15,870 nt of DNA, from positions 1 through 15,870 of the forward strand of contig JAGVWR010000018.1 in NCBI GenBank assembly GCA_018304205.1. The letters are read 5' to 3'. Under the pieces are notes generated by a model. The model worked only from the letters and a program-made list of their open reading frames with translations. It had not been told where the DNA came from and did not search any database. Numbering within the stretch: the first letter of the stretch is position 1; each line of letters begins with the position of its first letter. A program made the position numbers and the translations under genes. Positions 6,501-12,499 of the stretch are shown piece after piece. The DNA is from Candidatus Pacearchaeota archaeon (GTDB lineage Archaea > Nanobdellota > Nanobdellia > Pacearchaeales > GW2011-AR1).

Positions 6501-7664
6501 TGTGTTAAACCTGGAGATGATTCAACTGCTCCAATAATTATAAGTCATGATCCAGCAAGAGAATTTACTGCTTACAATGCAACAAAGCAAGAAGTCGATG
6601 TATATGTAAATGAACCTGCTGAATGCAGATGGAGCGAGACAGATAAAGATTATGACCAAATGGAAAATAACTTGCTATGTACGAATGGATTTGATGATCA
6701 AGAACTTCGAGGATTTAAGTGTCAGGGCGAATTGCCAATTGGAGAGGGAGAAAACAAATTCTATGTTAGATGTAAAGATCAGCCATGGCTTATTGAAGAC
6801 ACTGGAAATGGAAATAGTGGAATAATAGTTGAAGATGGCCCTACTGAAGCAGAGATAGAACAAGCAGACAGAGAAGCTCAAGACACTAGTGGAGGAATTA
6901 CTGGAAATGTTGTTTTAGATGAAAGCAGTGAAGATGAAGACAATGGAGACTCTATAAATGATTTCAACGAAGAAGATTTTGTTGATGAGGTTTCAACAAA
7001 TAGAACAATAGAACTTAATACAAAGAGAACTAGAAACAAAAATTCACAGAGTTATATTATTAGTTATAAGAGAACAGCAAGTAATCTTAAGATAGATTCT
7101 ATGAGGCCAGACAATGAAACACTAATCTTTGGAAATGAACCTGCATCTGTTAAACTGGAAGTTTCAACTTCTGGAGGGATTGATGGAAGTTCTACATGTA
7201 AATATGCAATCGCTGCAGATTACCTTGTATTAACTGGAGATGCTTTTATTCCACCTGGTGTAAAAGATCATTCGGTGGTTTTGCAATTATTTGGAGGAGA
7301 ACATGACTTATTCGTTCAATGTGTTGATGATGCTGGAAATATGGCTGAAAAATTAGGGAAATTTAACGTTCATATAGATATTCAGCCTCCGATAGTAACA
7401 AGAGTTTATGATCAATCAGGAAGTTTGGTAGTTATAACAAATGAAAATTCAGAATGTGCATTTACAGTTGGAACAGAATCAAGAGTAAATAGGGGAAATA
7501 AATGTAATTTTGATTTTGACGATGGAAACATTACCTTAATGTCTGGGAATCAGTTGACACATTCTACTAGTTTTGATTCTACCTTAACGCATTATATAAA
7601 ATGTAAAGATACTTATGGAAATTTGGCAGGAACATGTAACTTAATTGTAAGAGGAGGCGTTTAA
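3507..7664 (+). CDS. Giant Cys-rich secreted/membrane protein with Ig-like repeats, copy A (1385 aa)
   Basis: Domain order: signal anchor (residues 14-33); a Cys-rich module at 83-566 with 43 cysteines by hand count; a Gly/Ala-rich hydrophobic block at about 640-803 with four or five possible membrane helices; a 7-Cys knot (815, 827, 830, 837, 842, 849, 861); then four Ig-like repeats, each with a likely disulfide (924-982, 1040-1089, 1231-1272, 1317-1366) and a motif like VRCKDxxGN. An acidic insert with ITGNVV (about 1110-1165) separates repeats 2 and 3. Cysteine density and N-glycosylation sequons indicate an extracytoplasmic protein. The family is unnamed to my knowledge. Both halves have paralogues downstream (526-aa and 992-aa genes). 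It starts one base after the pilin-like stop; a weak AGGA at 3497-3500 is the only ribosome site. Confidence 0.8.
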   Translation: MKKKRMINYIRSVSLFEMLLVVSLTLSFSFILSQTNDLSMGIPVKKESDFIGLTLSIYKFIIKLALNEKTLVSAAENLGSYTCVKAKDGSVCQAYPVLSASDVTKCNAQCDGACIPKAPNEVSECKIGTCYNPNDGYCSAGSPKQKCEGNKGQWFDDPLGNNIPQCKRGCCVLGDNVQFLTPGQCKKQSDLFGIEKDFRPEITTELQCLVLAKTQEQGACVFESEFENTCKFTTKAQCLEIGGDFYSGLLCSNSDLKTNCERQKEAKCVEGLDEVYWFDSCGNKENIYDANKGKSWNDGKVLPKTESCQLGSANNPFNNQDTCGNCNYLIGSTCGDKTASEKLADGSQQFVCKDLRCKDVDEKLRENGESWCSYQGAIGVDKGIGKGSSGNLLRSIDTPGSRHFRQTCLDGEVRTEPCADYRNEICVEAQTDKSVGGTFSSAACRINRWQECLNYNTETAGKKGDALKKAQNTRDDKCTNNIDCFVKEINIDKNFKFNICAPKYPSGFDLTNNGEGAENVCSLASQTCTVIYVKKISGWKCVANCNCKKAGFTQQMNDLCMSLGDCGASANYIGDLTTDGYNVKKAPKLNSAYLTGLVKYADVIKGKYAEPGNLSKFYGELGIPDGLGNAKKPADASAGAVNMALVTSGVIGVGLLALAHVAPFAIGGLGLGAGGFLGGIGAGSVAGGIAGGAGAASAGSSGLAGIAPTIVPGLNPSAISLGGALMGAAIGLAVTSLMIKFLGIGAGLGTFETYALLAAGAVVGAMIGYSFVTYGSLCAIPGACIAAVAIIIILLVLKFVFGIGKTKKEKVVFTCGPWQAPLGGAKCEQCGKDGLTCSSYSCSALGQTCGFINEGTGNELCIDINPNDAAAPRISPLQSVLSEGFAYTSASDNGVVIKGTTSEECVKASSPLTFGIALNEPGQCRFDVVHTNRYEEMEFEFGGRTLFLFNHTQVFAVPNLESLGLPGFDPNRRSEYNLYVRCRDKTGNENVNEYTINFCVKPGDDSTAPIIISHDPAREFTAYNATKQEVDVYVNEPAECRWSETDKDYDQMENNLLCTNGFDDQELRGFKCQGELPIGEGENKFYVRCKDQPWLIEDTGNGNSGIIVEDGPTEAEIEQADREAQDTSGGITGNVVLDESSEDEDNGDSINDFNEEDFVDEVSTNRTIELNTKRTRNKNSQSYIISYKRTASNLKIDSMRPDNETLIFGNEPASVKLEVSTSGGIDGSSTCKYAIAADYLVLTGDAFIPPGVKDHSVVLQLFGGEHDLFVQCVDDAGNMAEKLGKFNVHIDIQPPIVTRVYDQSGSLVVITNENSECAFTVGTESRVNRGNKCNFDFDDGNITLMSGNQLTHSTSFDSTLTHYIKCKDTYGNLAGTCNLIVRGGV
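7651..7657 (+). promoter_or_regulatory. Strong Shine-Dalgarno site before the 276-aa pilin-like gene
   Basis: GAGGAGG lies 10 bases before the ATG at 7668, inside the end of the giant gene. It is the best ribosome site in the window and favours the upstream start at 7668 over the internal ATGs at 7731 and 7740. Confidence 0.7.
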
Positions 7665-7667
7665 AAA

Positions 7668-8498
7668 ATGAAACCTACATATATAGTAGAAAGCCGTAAG
7701 GATTATAAACAAAAATTAGGTAATCATATCATGTTTGTAATGCAAAAAAGGGGGCAGATAGCTCTTTATGTTATTATTGCAATTATAATTGTTGCTGCAA
7801 TTCTTGTAATATTTTTAGTTCCTAATTTAAGAACTAATATAACTGGAGGAGAATTTTCTCCTGTTTCTTACTTAAAGGGATGTATTGGACCTGAAGTAAA
7901 CTCCAATATTGAACTATTAGCAAAACAAGGAGGATACATAAATCCTGAAGGATTTATTTTACATGAAGGAACTAAAATAAAATATTTGTGTTATACTGCA
8001 AAAGATTATGAAACTTGTGTTGTTCAACAACCTATGATTAAAAATCATTTTGAAAAAGAACTTAATTCAATCCTCGAAGCTAGAGCAAATAATTGTGCGA
8101 GAAACTTAAAAGTCGAATATGAAAAAAGAGGATATAGTGTATCTTCCTCTAGTGTAGAGTCTCAAGTTTCAATTATTCCTAGCAAAATAAGAATAGATTT
8201 CTTGACTCCCATGACTATTACGAAAGAAAGCACTTCTACATATAAAGGATTTGAAGTTGAAATTCCAAGCGAAATGTATGAATTATTATTAACTGCACAG
8301 AGCATAATTGACTATGAATCTACTTATGGTGATTCTGAAACAACACTTTATATGCAATATTATCCTAACTTGAAAATAGAAAAATTGCAAGTTGATGATG
8401 GAAGTACAATCTATACATTAACTAACGTTGTAAGCAAGGAATCATTTACATTTGCTTCAAGGAGTCTTGTATGGCCTCCGGGATATGGATTAAGATGA
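7668..8498 (+). CDS. Pilin-like single-anchor surface protein, copy B (276 aa)
   Basis: Paralogue of the 255-aa protein. It has KRGQ (residues 27-30), a hydrophobic helix (about 31-51), and cysteines at 72, 108, 117 and 143 with exactly the same spacing as copy A. It also ends in a PPG motif. As in copy A, the fifth residue after the predicted class III cut is not Glu. With the start at 7668, supported by the GAGGAGG site, the leader before the cut is 29 residues, unusually long. Starting at 7731 (AGGT nine bases upstream) or 7740 would give the normal short leader seen in copy A. The stop overlaps the mntA start as ATGA, so the surface gene and the toxin-antitoxin genes are translationally coupled. 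Confidence 0.8.
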   Translation: MKPTYIVESRKDYKQKLGNHIMFVMQKRGQIALYVIIAIIIVAAILVIFLVPNLRTNITGGEFSPVSYLKGCIGPEVNSNIELLAKQGGYINPEGFILHEGTKIKYLCYTAKDYETCVVQQPMIKNHFEKELNSILEARANNCARNLKVEYEKRGYSVSSSSVESQVSIIPSKIRIDFLTPMTITKESTSTYKGFEVEIPSEMYELLLTAQSIIDYESTYGDSETTLYMQYYPNLKIEKLQVDDGSTIYTLTNVVSKESFTFASRSLVWPPGYGLR

Positions 8499-8884
8499 GA
8501 AGAGAAATATTAACTAAAATAGAATCTGTTAATGAAATAGCAGAAGAAATTGGAAAAGATGAAAACGTTGTTGCGGTTTATTTATTTGGGAGTTATGCTT
8601 CTGGTAAACAACACCCATTATCCGACATTGATCTTTGTGTTATAATAAAAGATCGAAATAAAGAATATGAAACTACTTTGCCTGCGAGTGATAACCTGGA
8701 TGTTAGTTTCTTTCATAGACTACCTATTACCATAAAATATAGGGTTTTTACGGAAGGCAAGGCATTATTAATAAAAGACAGGAATTTTGTTGATGATTTG
8801 AGAATAGATACGGTCAATGAATATATTGATTTTAAGCCACATTTAAATAAATTTCTTTTTGAGAGGTTCAAATGTACAATATAG
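8495..8884 (+). CDS. mntA: MntA-type nucleotidyltransferase antitoxin (type VII TA)
   Basis: This 129-aa minimal nucleotidyltransferase carries the exact MntA signature GSx10DxD: G32-S33 and D44-I-D46 (SDIDLCVI), plus the third acidic residue D69 in NLDVSFF. Known MntA proteins transfer AMP from ATP onto a tyrosine of the HEPN toxin HepT and so inactivate it. All catalytic positions are present. I place the start at 8495 because its ATG overlaps the preceding stop (ATGA). A longer frame from 8471 adds eight residues but would overlap the previous gene by 28 bases. It overlaps hepT by 13 bases. It sits inside a surface-protein operon, with no promoter of its own visible. Confidence 0.88.
   Translation: MRREILTKIESVNEIAEEIGKDENVVAVYLFGSYASGKQHPLSDIDLCVIIKDRNKEYETTLPASDNLDVSFFHRLPITIKYRVFTEGKALLIKDRNFVDDLRIDTVNEYIDFKPHLNKFLFERFKCTI
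8861..8868 (+). promoter_or_regulatory. Shine-Dalgarno site for hepT
   Basis: GAGAGGTT inside the end of mntA lies 3 to 7 bases before the hepT ATG at 8872 and matches the archaeal anti-Shine-Dalgarno. It supports the overlapping start. Confidence 0.6.
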
Positions 8885-9312
8885 AAAAGATAAACAAAAT
8901 TATTGATGATACCAATAGATTCTTTTCAGATTTGAAATCTATTGGACTAAATGAAAAAAATATTTCAAATATGGAAAAGATACATGCGAGCGCCATGGTA
9001 ATTTTCGGAATAATGAACAGAGTTATTGATTTAGCTGAAGAGATATTAGTTAAAAATAGTCTTCCTATGCCTACAAGATATAAGGATAGTTTTTCTGGGC
9101 TTGTCAAATTAGGAGTCATTGATGCTAAACTGTCAAAAGAGCTTGAAAATGTAATTGAAAAGAGAAATTTATTTGCACATCATTATTATGAAAATGATGA
9201 AAAATCTGTTCTGAAAATATCAAAAGATATTTATGTTGCGAAGGACTTTGTTGAAAAGGTAAAAAAACATGTTGAAAAATCTAAAAAAATAGGTAAAACA
9301 AATGAAATATAA
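8872..9312 (+). CDS. hepT: HepT-type HEPN toxin (type VII TA)
   Basis: The product is a 146-aa, mostly helical HEPN/DUF86-like protein. It contains the HepT active-site signature Rx4HxY exactly: R98-NLFA-H103-H-Y105. HEPN toxins of this family are ribonucleases (tRNA and mRNA targets have been reported). MntA AMPylates the tyrosine of this motif to switch them off. The R, H and Y are all intact, so both genes look functional. The gene overlaps mntA upstream by 13 bases, and overlaps or abuts the next surface-protein gene. Order here is antitoxin first, toxin second. Chromosomal stability, phage defence, or control of the host operon are all possible roles; the sequence does not decide between them. 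Confidence 0.88.
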   Translation: MYNIEKINKIIDDTNRFFSDLKSIGLNEKNISNMEKIHASAMVIFGIMNRVIDLAEEILVKNSLPMPTRYKDSFSGLVKLGVIDAKLSKELENVIEKRNLFAHHYYENDEKSVLKISKDIYVAKDFVEKVKKHVEKSKKIGKTNEI

Positions 9313-10882
9313 TATGAAAAAATATGGAATGTTTATTGTTTTGATATTTGGAATTGTGCTATTAAGCAATTTTGCCCTTGCTGCCGTTAACTCTAATCCT
9401 CAAGTTACTAGCGTAGATGCTACAGTATGTTGTGAAAAAACACAATCTGGACTTTATTGCCAAGATGTTCCTGCAAGCGAATGTGCCGCCAATTCAAGAC
9501 AAGTTCCTACAAGCTGCACTTCTACTTCATTTTGTAGACAAGGATTTTGTTATGATACTACCGAAGGAACTTGCTCTGACAATACTCCTCAATTAGTTTG
9601 TAATGCTGAGGGAGGGATATGGAACGAAGAAAAACCAGCTCAGTGTGGATTAGGATGTTGCGTTCTAGGAGATCAGGCAGCATTCGTTACACTAGTAAGA
9701 TGCAAGAAATTATCTTCATTCTTAGGACTTAAAACAAATTATAATAATCAAATTAAAGATGAAGTGCAATGTGTTTTAAGTGTTCAAAATCAACAAAAGG
9801 GTGCGTGTGTATTTGACTTTGAATTTGAAAGAACTTGTAAATTTACAACAAAAGCTGAATGTGAGGGTGGGGTTGGAGGAGGAGATAATTCAACTGGATT
9901 ACTTGGAGAATTTTTCCCTAGTAAATTATGTTCTGCTGATGAACTCGACACAAATTGCGGGCCGACTAGAAATACAATTTGTGCTCCTGGAAAAGATGAA
10001 GTATATTTTGTTGATTCATGCGGAAATACTGCAAATATTTATGATGCTTCTAAAGTAAATGATAAAGCATACTGGAGTAATGTTATAGATAAATCAGAAG
10101 CATGTAATCCAAACAGTCCAAATCCAAACTCTGCTGCATGTGGAAATTGTAATTATCTTTTAGGCAGTTATTGTAGAGAAGCAAGCAGCGAAACATCTAG
10201 GCCAACTTATGGAACTAATATATGTGCTGATTTGAACTGTAAAAAAACAAGTAATGGACAATCGTACAAACATGGAGAAAGCTGGTGTGTATATGATGAT
10301 GAAGGGTCAATAGACGAAGGTAAAAATGCAGTTGGCTCTCGTTTCTATAAGCACGTTTGTATAAATGGAGAGGAAGTTGTTGAAGCGTGCGCAGACTATA
10401 GGCAAGAAGAATGTGTTGAAGATAAAATAGAAACTACTCAAGGAGAATTTGCGCAAGCGGCATGTAGAGTAAATCGTTGGCAAGACTGTACTGCTCAAAG
10501 AGATCAACTTGATTGTGAAAATATCGATAGAAGAGATTGTTTATGGCTGCCTGGAAAATTCAATGTGGCATTCATAAATGGAACTCAATCTGGCGTTTGT
10601 GTTCCCAAGAACACTCCAGGACTTAAATTCTGGGAGAGCGAGGAAGCAAAGGGGATATGTGCTCAAGGAAATGCAATTTGTATAGTTACATTTGAGAAAG
10701 GATTATTTGGAGATGCAAAATGTAAATCTGGATGTGAATGCTTAGCAGAAACATGGGAACAAAAACAGGCAGAACTTTGCACAGCACTAGGAGATTGCGG
10801 TCCTAACATAAACTGGGTCGGACAGCCAGGATACCGAGCCGGATATAAAAAAATAATTGAAAAATATAAAGGGGGAAAATGA
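9302..10882 (+). CDS. Secreted 43-Cys protein, copy B of the N-terminal half of the giant protein (526 aa)
   Basis: A Sec signal peptide (MFIVLIFGIVLLSNFALA, cut after about residue 27) is followed by one long Cys-rich module. Residues 43-515 align with residues 83-585 of the 1385-aa protein, and both hold 43 cysteines by hand count. Shared landmarks are GCCVLGD, GACVF-FE-TCKFTTKA-C, DEVY-DSCGN-NIYDA, CGNCNYL-GS, ESWC, CADYR-E-CVE, AACR-NRWQ-C and LC-LGDCG. It has no membrane helix after the signal, so it is predicted to be released outside the membrane. It stops exactly where the giant protein enters its hydrophobic block, so this is a clean domain boundary. The ATG at 9302 overlaps hepT by 11 bases; the ATG at 9314, one base after the hepT stop, is equally good and gives a tidier signal peptide. 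Confidence 0.82.
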   Translation: MKYNMKKYGMFIVLIFGIVLLSNFALAAVNSNPQVTSVDATVCCEKTQSGLYCQDVPASECAANSRQVPTSCTSTSFCRQGFCYDTTEGTCSDNTPQLVCNAEGGIWNEEKPAQCGLGCCVLGDQAAFVTLVRCKKLSSFLGLKTNYNNQIKDEVQCVLSVQNQQKGACVFDFEFERTCKFTTKAECEGGVGGGDNSTGLLGEFFPSKLCSADELDTNCGPTRNTICAPGKDEVYFVDSCGNTANIYDASKVNDKAYWSNVIDKSEACNPNSPNPNSAACGNCNYLLGSYCREASSETSRPTYGTNICADLNCKKTSNGQSYKHGESWCVYDDEGSIDEGKNAVGSRFYKHVCINGEEVVEACADYRQEECVEDKIETTQGEFAQAACRVNRWQDCTAQRDQLDCENIDRRDCLWLPGKFNVAFINGTQSGVCVPKNTPGLKFWESEEAKGICAQGNAICIVTFEKGLFGDAKCKSGCECLAETWEQKQAELCTALGDCGPNINWVGQPGYRAGYKKIIEKYKGGK

Positions 10883-10938
10883 AATTAGAAAAGCTTATAA
10901 AACCACTATTGAGAACTAAAATAGGAGAAAACAAGTAA
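10879..10938 (+). CDS. Possible 19-aa leader or coupling peptide
   Basis: A very short open frame starts at an ATGA overlap with the stop of the 526-aa gene, preceded by a GGGGGA purine run. It ends one base before the ATG of the 516-aa gene. It encodes MKLEKLIKPLLRTKIGENK, a basic amphipathic peptide. Its exact bridging of the only sizeable gap in the operon suggests a coupling peptide, but short frames in AT-rich DNA often arise by chance. Low confidence. Confidence 0.25.
   Translation: MKLEKLIKPLLRTKIGENK
10894..10902 (+). promoter_or_regulatory. Possible internal TATA box before the 516-aa gene
   Basis: CTTATAAAA could start a transcript near 10924. AGGAG at 10923-10927 is the likely ribosome site for the ATG at 10940, although its 12-base spacing is long. 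This 57-base gap is the largest in the operon and the most likely place for an internal promoter. Confidence 0.35.
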
Positions 10939-10939
10939 A

Positions 10940-12490
10940 ATGATGAAAAATAGGATATTAAGAGGAATTGGAGCAGGTTTAAGTGGACTTGCATTATTAG
11001 TTGGATCAAGCAATATTACTTTTGGCGATCAAATTGATGATGAGATTATTAGAGTAAAAGAGCAGATAGTGCAAAAAGAAGATCATCTAAAAACTACTCA
11101 AGCAGGGGCTTTTGCGGGAAGTGTTTTTCTTGGAGGTGCCCTTGATAGCCTCTCTGCTTCTGAAATTAATAAAGAACAAGCAACGTTAAACGCATTACAA
11201 GATAGACTTACTGAATTATTAAAATTAAGATATCAGAAAGATAACCCTACTAATGTTACAGTAAATGTAAATAATAATATGCCTACGCCTCAACAACAAA
11301 TTTATCAACCGAGACAAGTTGAGCAACCTGAAGAAAAATTACCAAGGGTTTTTGTTTGTAATGAATGGATCGACTATAATAGTGATAATATCGCTGATGA
11401 AAGAGAATTTCTCGGAAGAAAAGATATTTTCTCTGATAATGAAAAGATGATGATTGTCTTTAGGGATACTAAATTTAAACAAGCCTATGATCTACAATTA
11501 AAATTGTTTAAAGGCTCTAAATTGTTTGGGGAAAATTCATATAATGTTCCAAGTTCTGAAAATGGGATGGCTTCTAAATTTCATTTAAGAACAGGGGTTA
11601 TGTCTCCTGGAGAGTATACTGCCGCATTTTTTGTTAATGGAACTGTTGTTGAATCGACTAAGGTTACAGTTATTCCTGCAACTGGTTTGGAAAAAACTAT
11701 TCAGCCATCACAACAAGTAAGCGATTGGCCGGAAGGAGATAGTTTTTTTGCGTGTAATTCTTATTTCGATGAAAACTTCAATAGTTTTAGAGAGTTTAGG
11801 GAGTATAAAAGAATTAAGGAAAGTTTTGATTTTGGTGAGTCTGTCATTTTAGTTGCAAAAATAGAGGGTAAAGAAGGTAAAAAAGTTAATCTTAGAATGC
11901 TGAATCATAAAGATGAAGTTATTGTAAACTCAGATGGAGCGATACCTAAAAATATCTCAGTATTACAGTATCCTAAAAATGGAAGCTTAAGTCTTGATCC
12001 AGGAATTTATCAGGCTCTTTGGGCAGTAGAAGATTCAGGAGTGACCAAAGTTATTGGTATAAATAGATTTGAAGTAAAAGCTCCAGACTATACTATTGCT
12101 ACAATTAGAGATCTCGCCCTCGAACATGATTCACTTGAAGTAGGAGTTAGAGGAATGGCAATAAACCCTAATGTGAAAATATGGAACGCACAAGGAAGAA
12201 AAATACAATTTGCTGCATACTTTAATAATGAAGATGGAACTCCTCTAAAAGGTTCTGACAAGCAATTTGAAACAATTGATGGAAAAGTTTCTGTTGGAAG
12301 AGATCTTACTCCAAATAGTGCTGTTTTTGATTTTAATGATAGACTTTTTATGCCGTATGGACAATTAGAAATAAGAGAAAAAGGAAAACATAATTTGGAA
12401 TTTGATCTCATTGTTTGGGATTTGACAGATGCAAACAATCCTAAAAGAATAGGGCAGCTTAAAGATCAGAAATTTACTTTAACAAATTAA
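10940..12490 (+). CDS. Secreted coiled-coil / Ig-like repeat protein (516 aa)
   Basis: An N-terminal hydrophobic signal segment (residues 8-28) is followed by a heptad-like coiled-coil region (33-98) interrupted by a short Gly/Ala stretch (55-68). Next come a Thr/Asn/Gln/Pro linker (103-135) and two related Ig-like domains (about 137-246 and 268-380). Each opens with F-x-C-N and continues with an aromatic/Asp/Asn segment. In the first, DYNSDNIADERE (145-156) resembles a DxNxDGxxDxxE calcium loop; in the second the loop is degenerate. A third beta-rich domain (about 395-516) is unrelated to the first two. I do not recognise a named family. It lies between the two halves of the split giant protein and is probably an extracytoplasmic partner. 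There is no homologue in copy A. Confidence 0.75.
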   Translation: MMKNRILRGIGAGLSGLALLVGSSNITFGDQIDDEIIRVKEQIVQKEDHLKTTQAGAFAGSVFLGGALDSLSASEINKEQATLNALQDRLTELLKLRYQKDNPTNVTVNVNNNMPTPQQQIYQPRQVEQPEEKLPRVFVCNEWIDYNSDNIADEREFLGRKDIFSDNEKMMIVFRDTKFKQAYDLQLKLFKGSKLFGENSYNVPSSENGMASKFHLRTGVMSPGEYTAAFFVNGTVVESTKVTVIPATGLEKTIQPSQQVSDWPEGDSFFACNSYFDENFNSFREFREYKRIKESFDFGESVILVAKIEGKEGKKVNLRMLNHKDEVIVNSDGAIPKNISVLQYPKNGSLSLDPGIYQALWAVEDSGVTKVIGINRFEVKAPDYTIATIRDLALEHDSLEVGVRGMAINPNVKIWNAQGRKIQFAAYFNNEDGTPLKGSDKQFETIDGKVSVGRDLTPNSAVFDFNDRLFMPYGQLEIREKGKHNLEFDLIVWDLTDANNPKRIGQLKDQKFTLTN

Positions 12491-12499
12491 TAAAAACAA

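Noticed and set aside
8471..8494. Longer mntA start at 8471
   Set aside because: Adds eight residues outside the fold and overlaps the upstream gene by 28 bases. The ATGA overlap at 8495 is the more usual arrangement.
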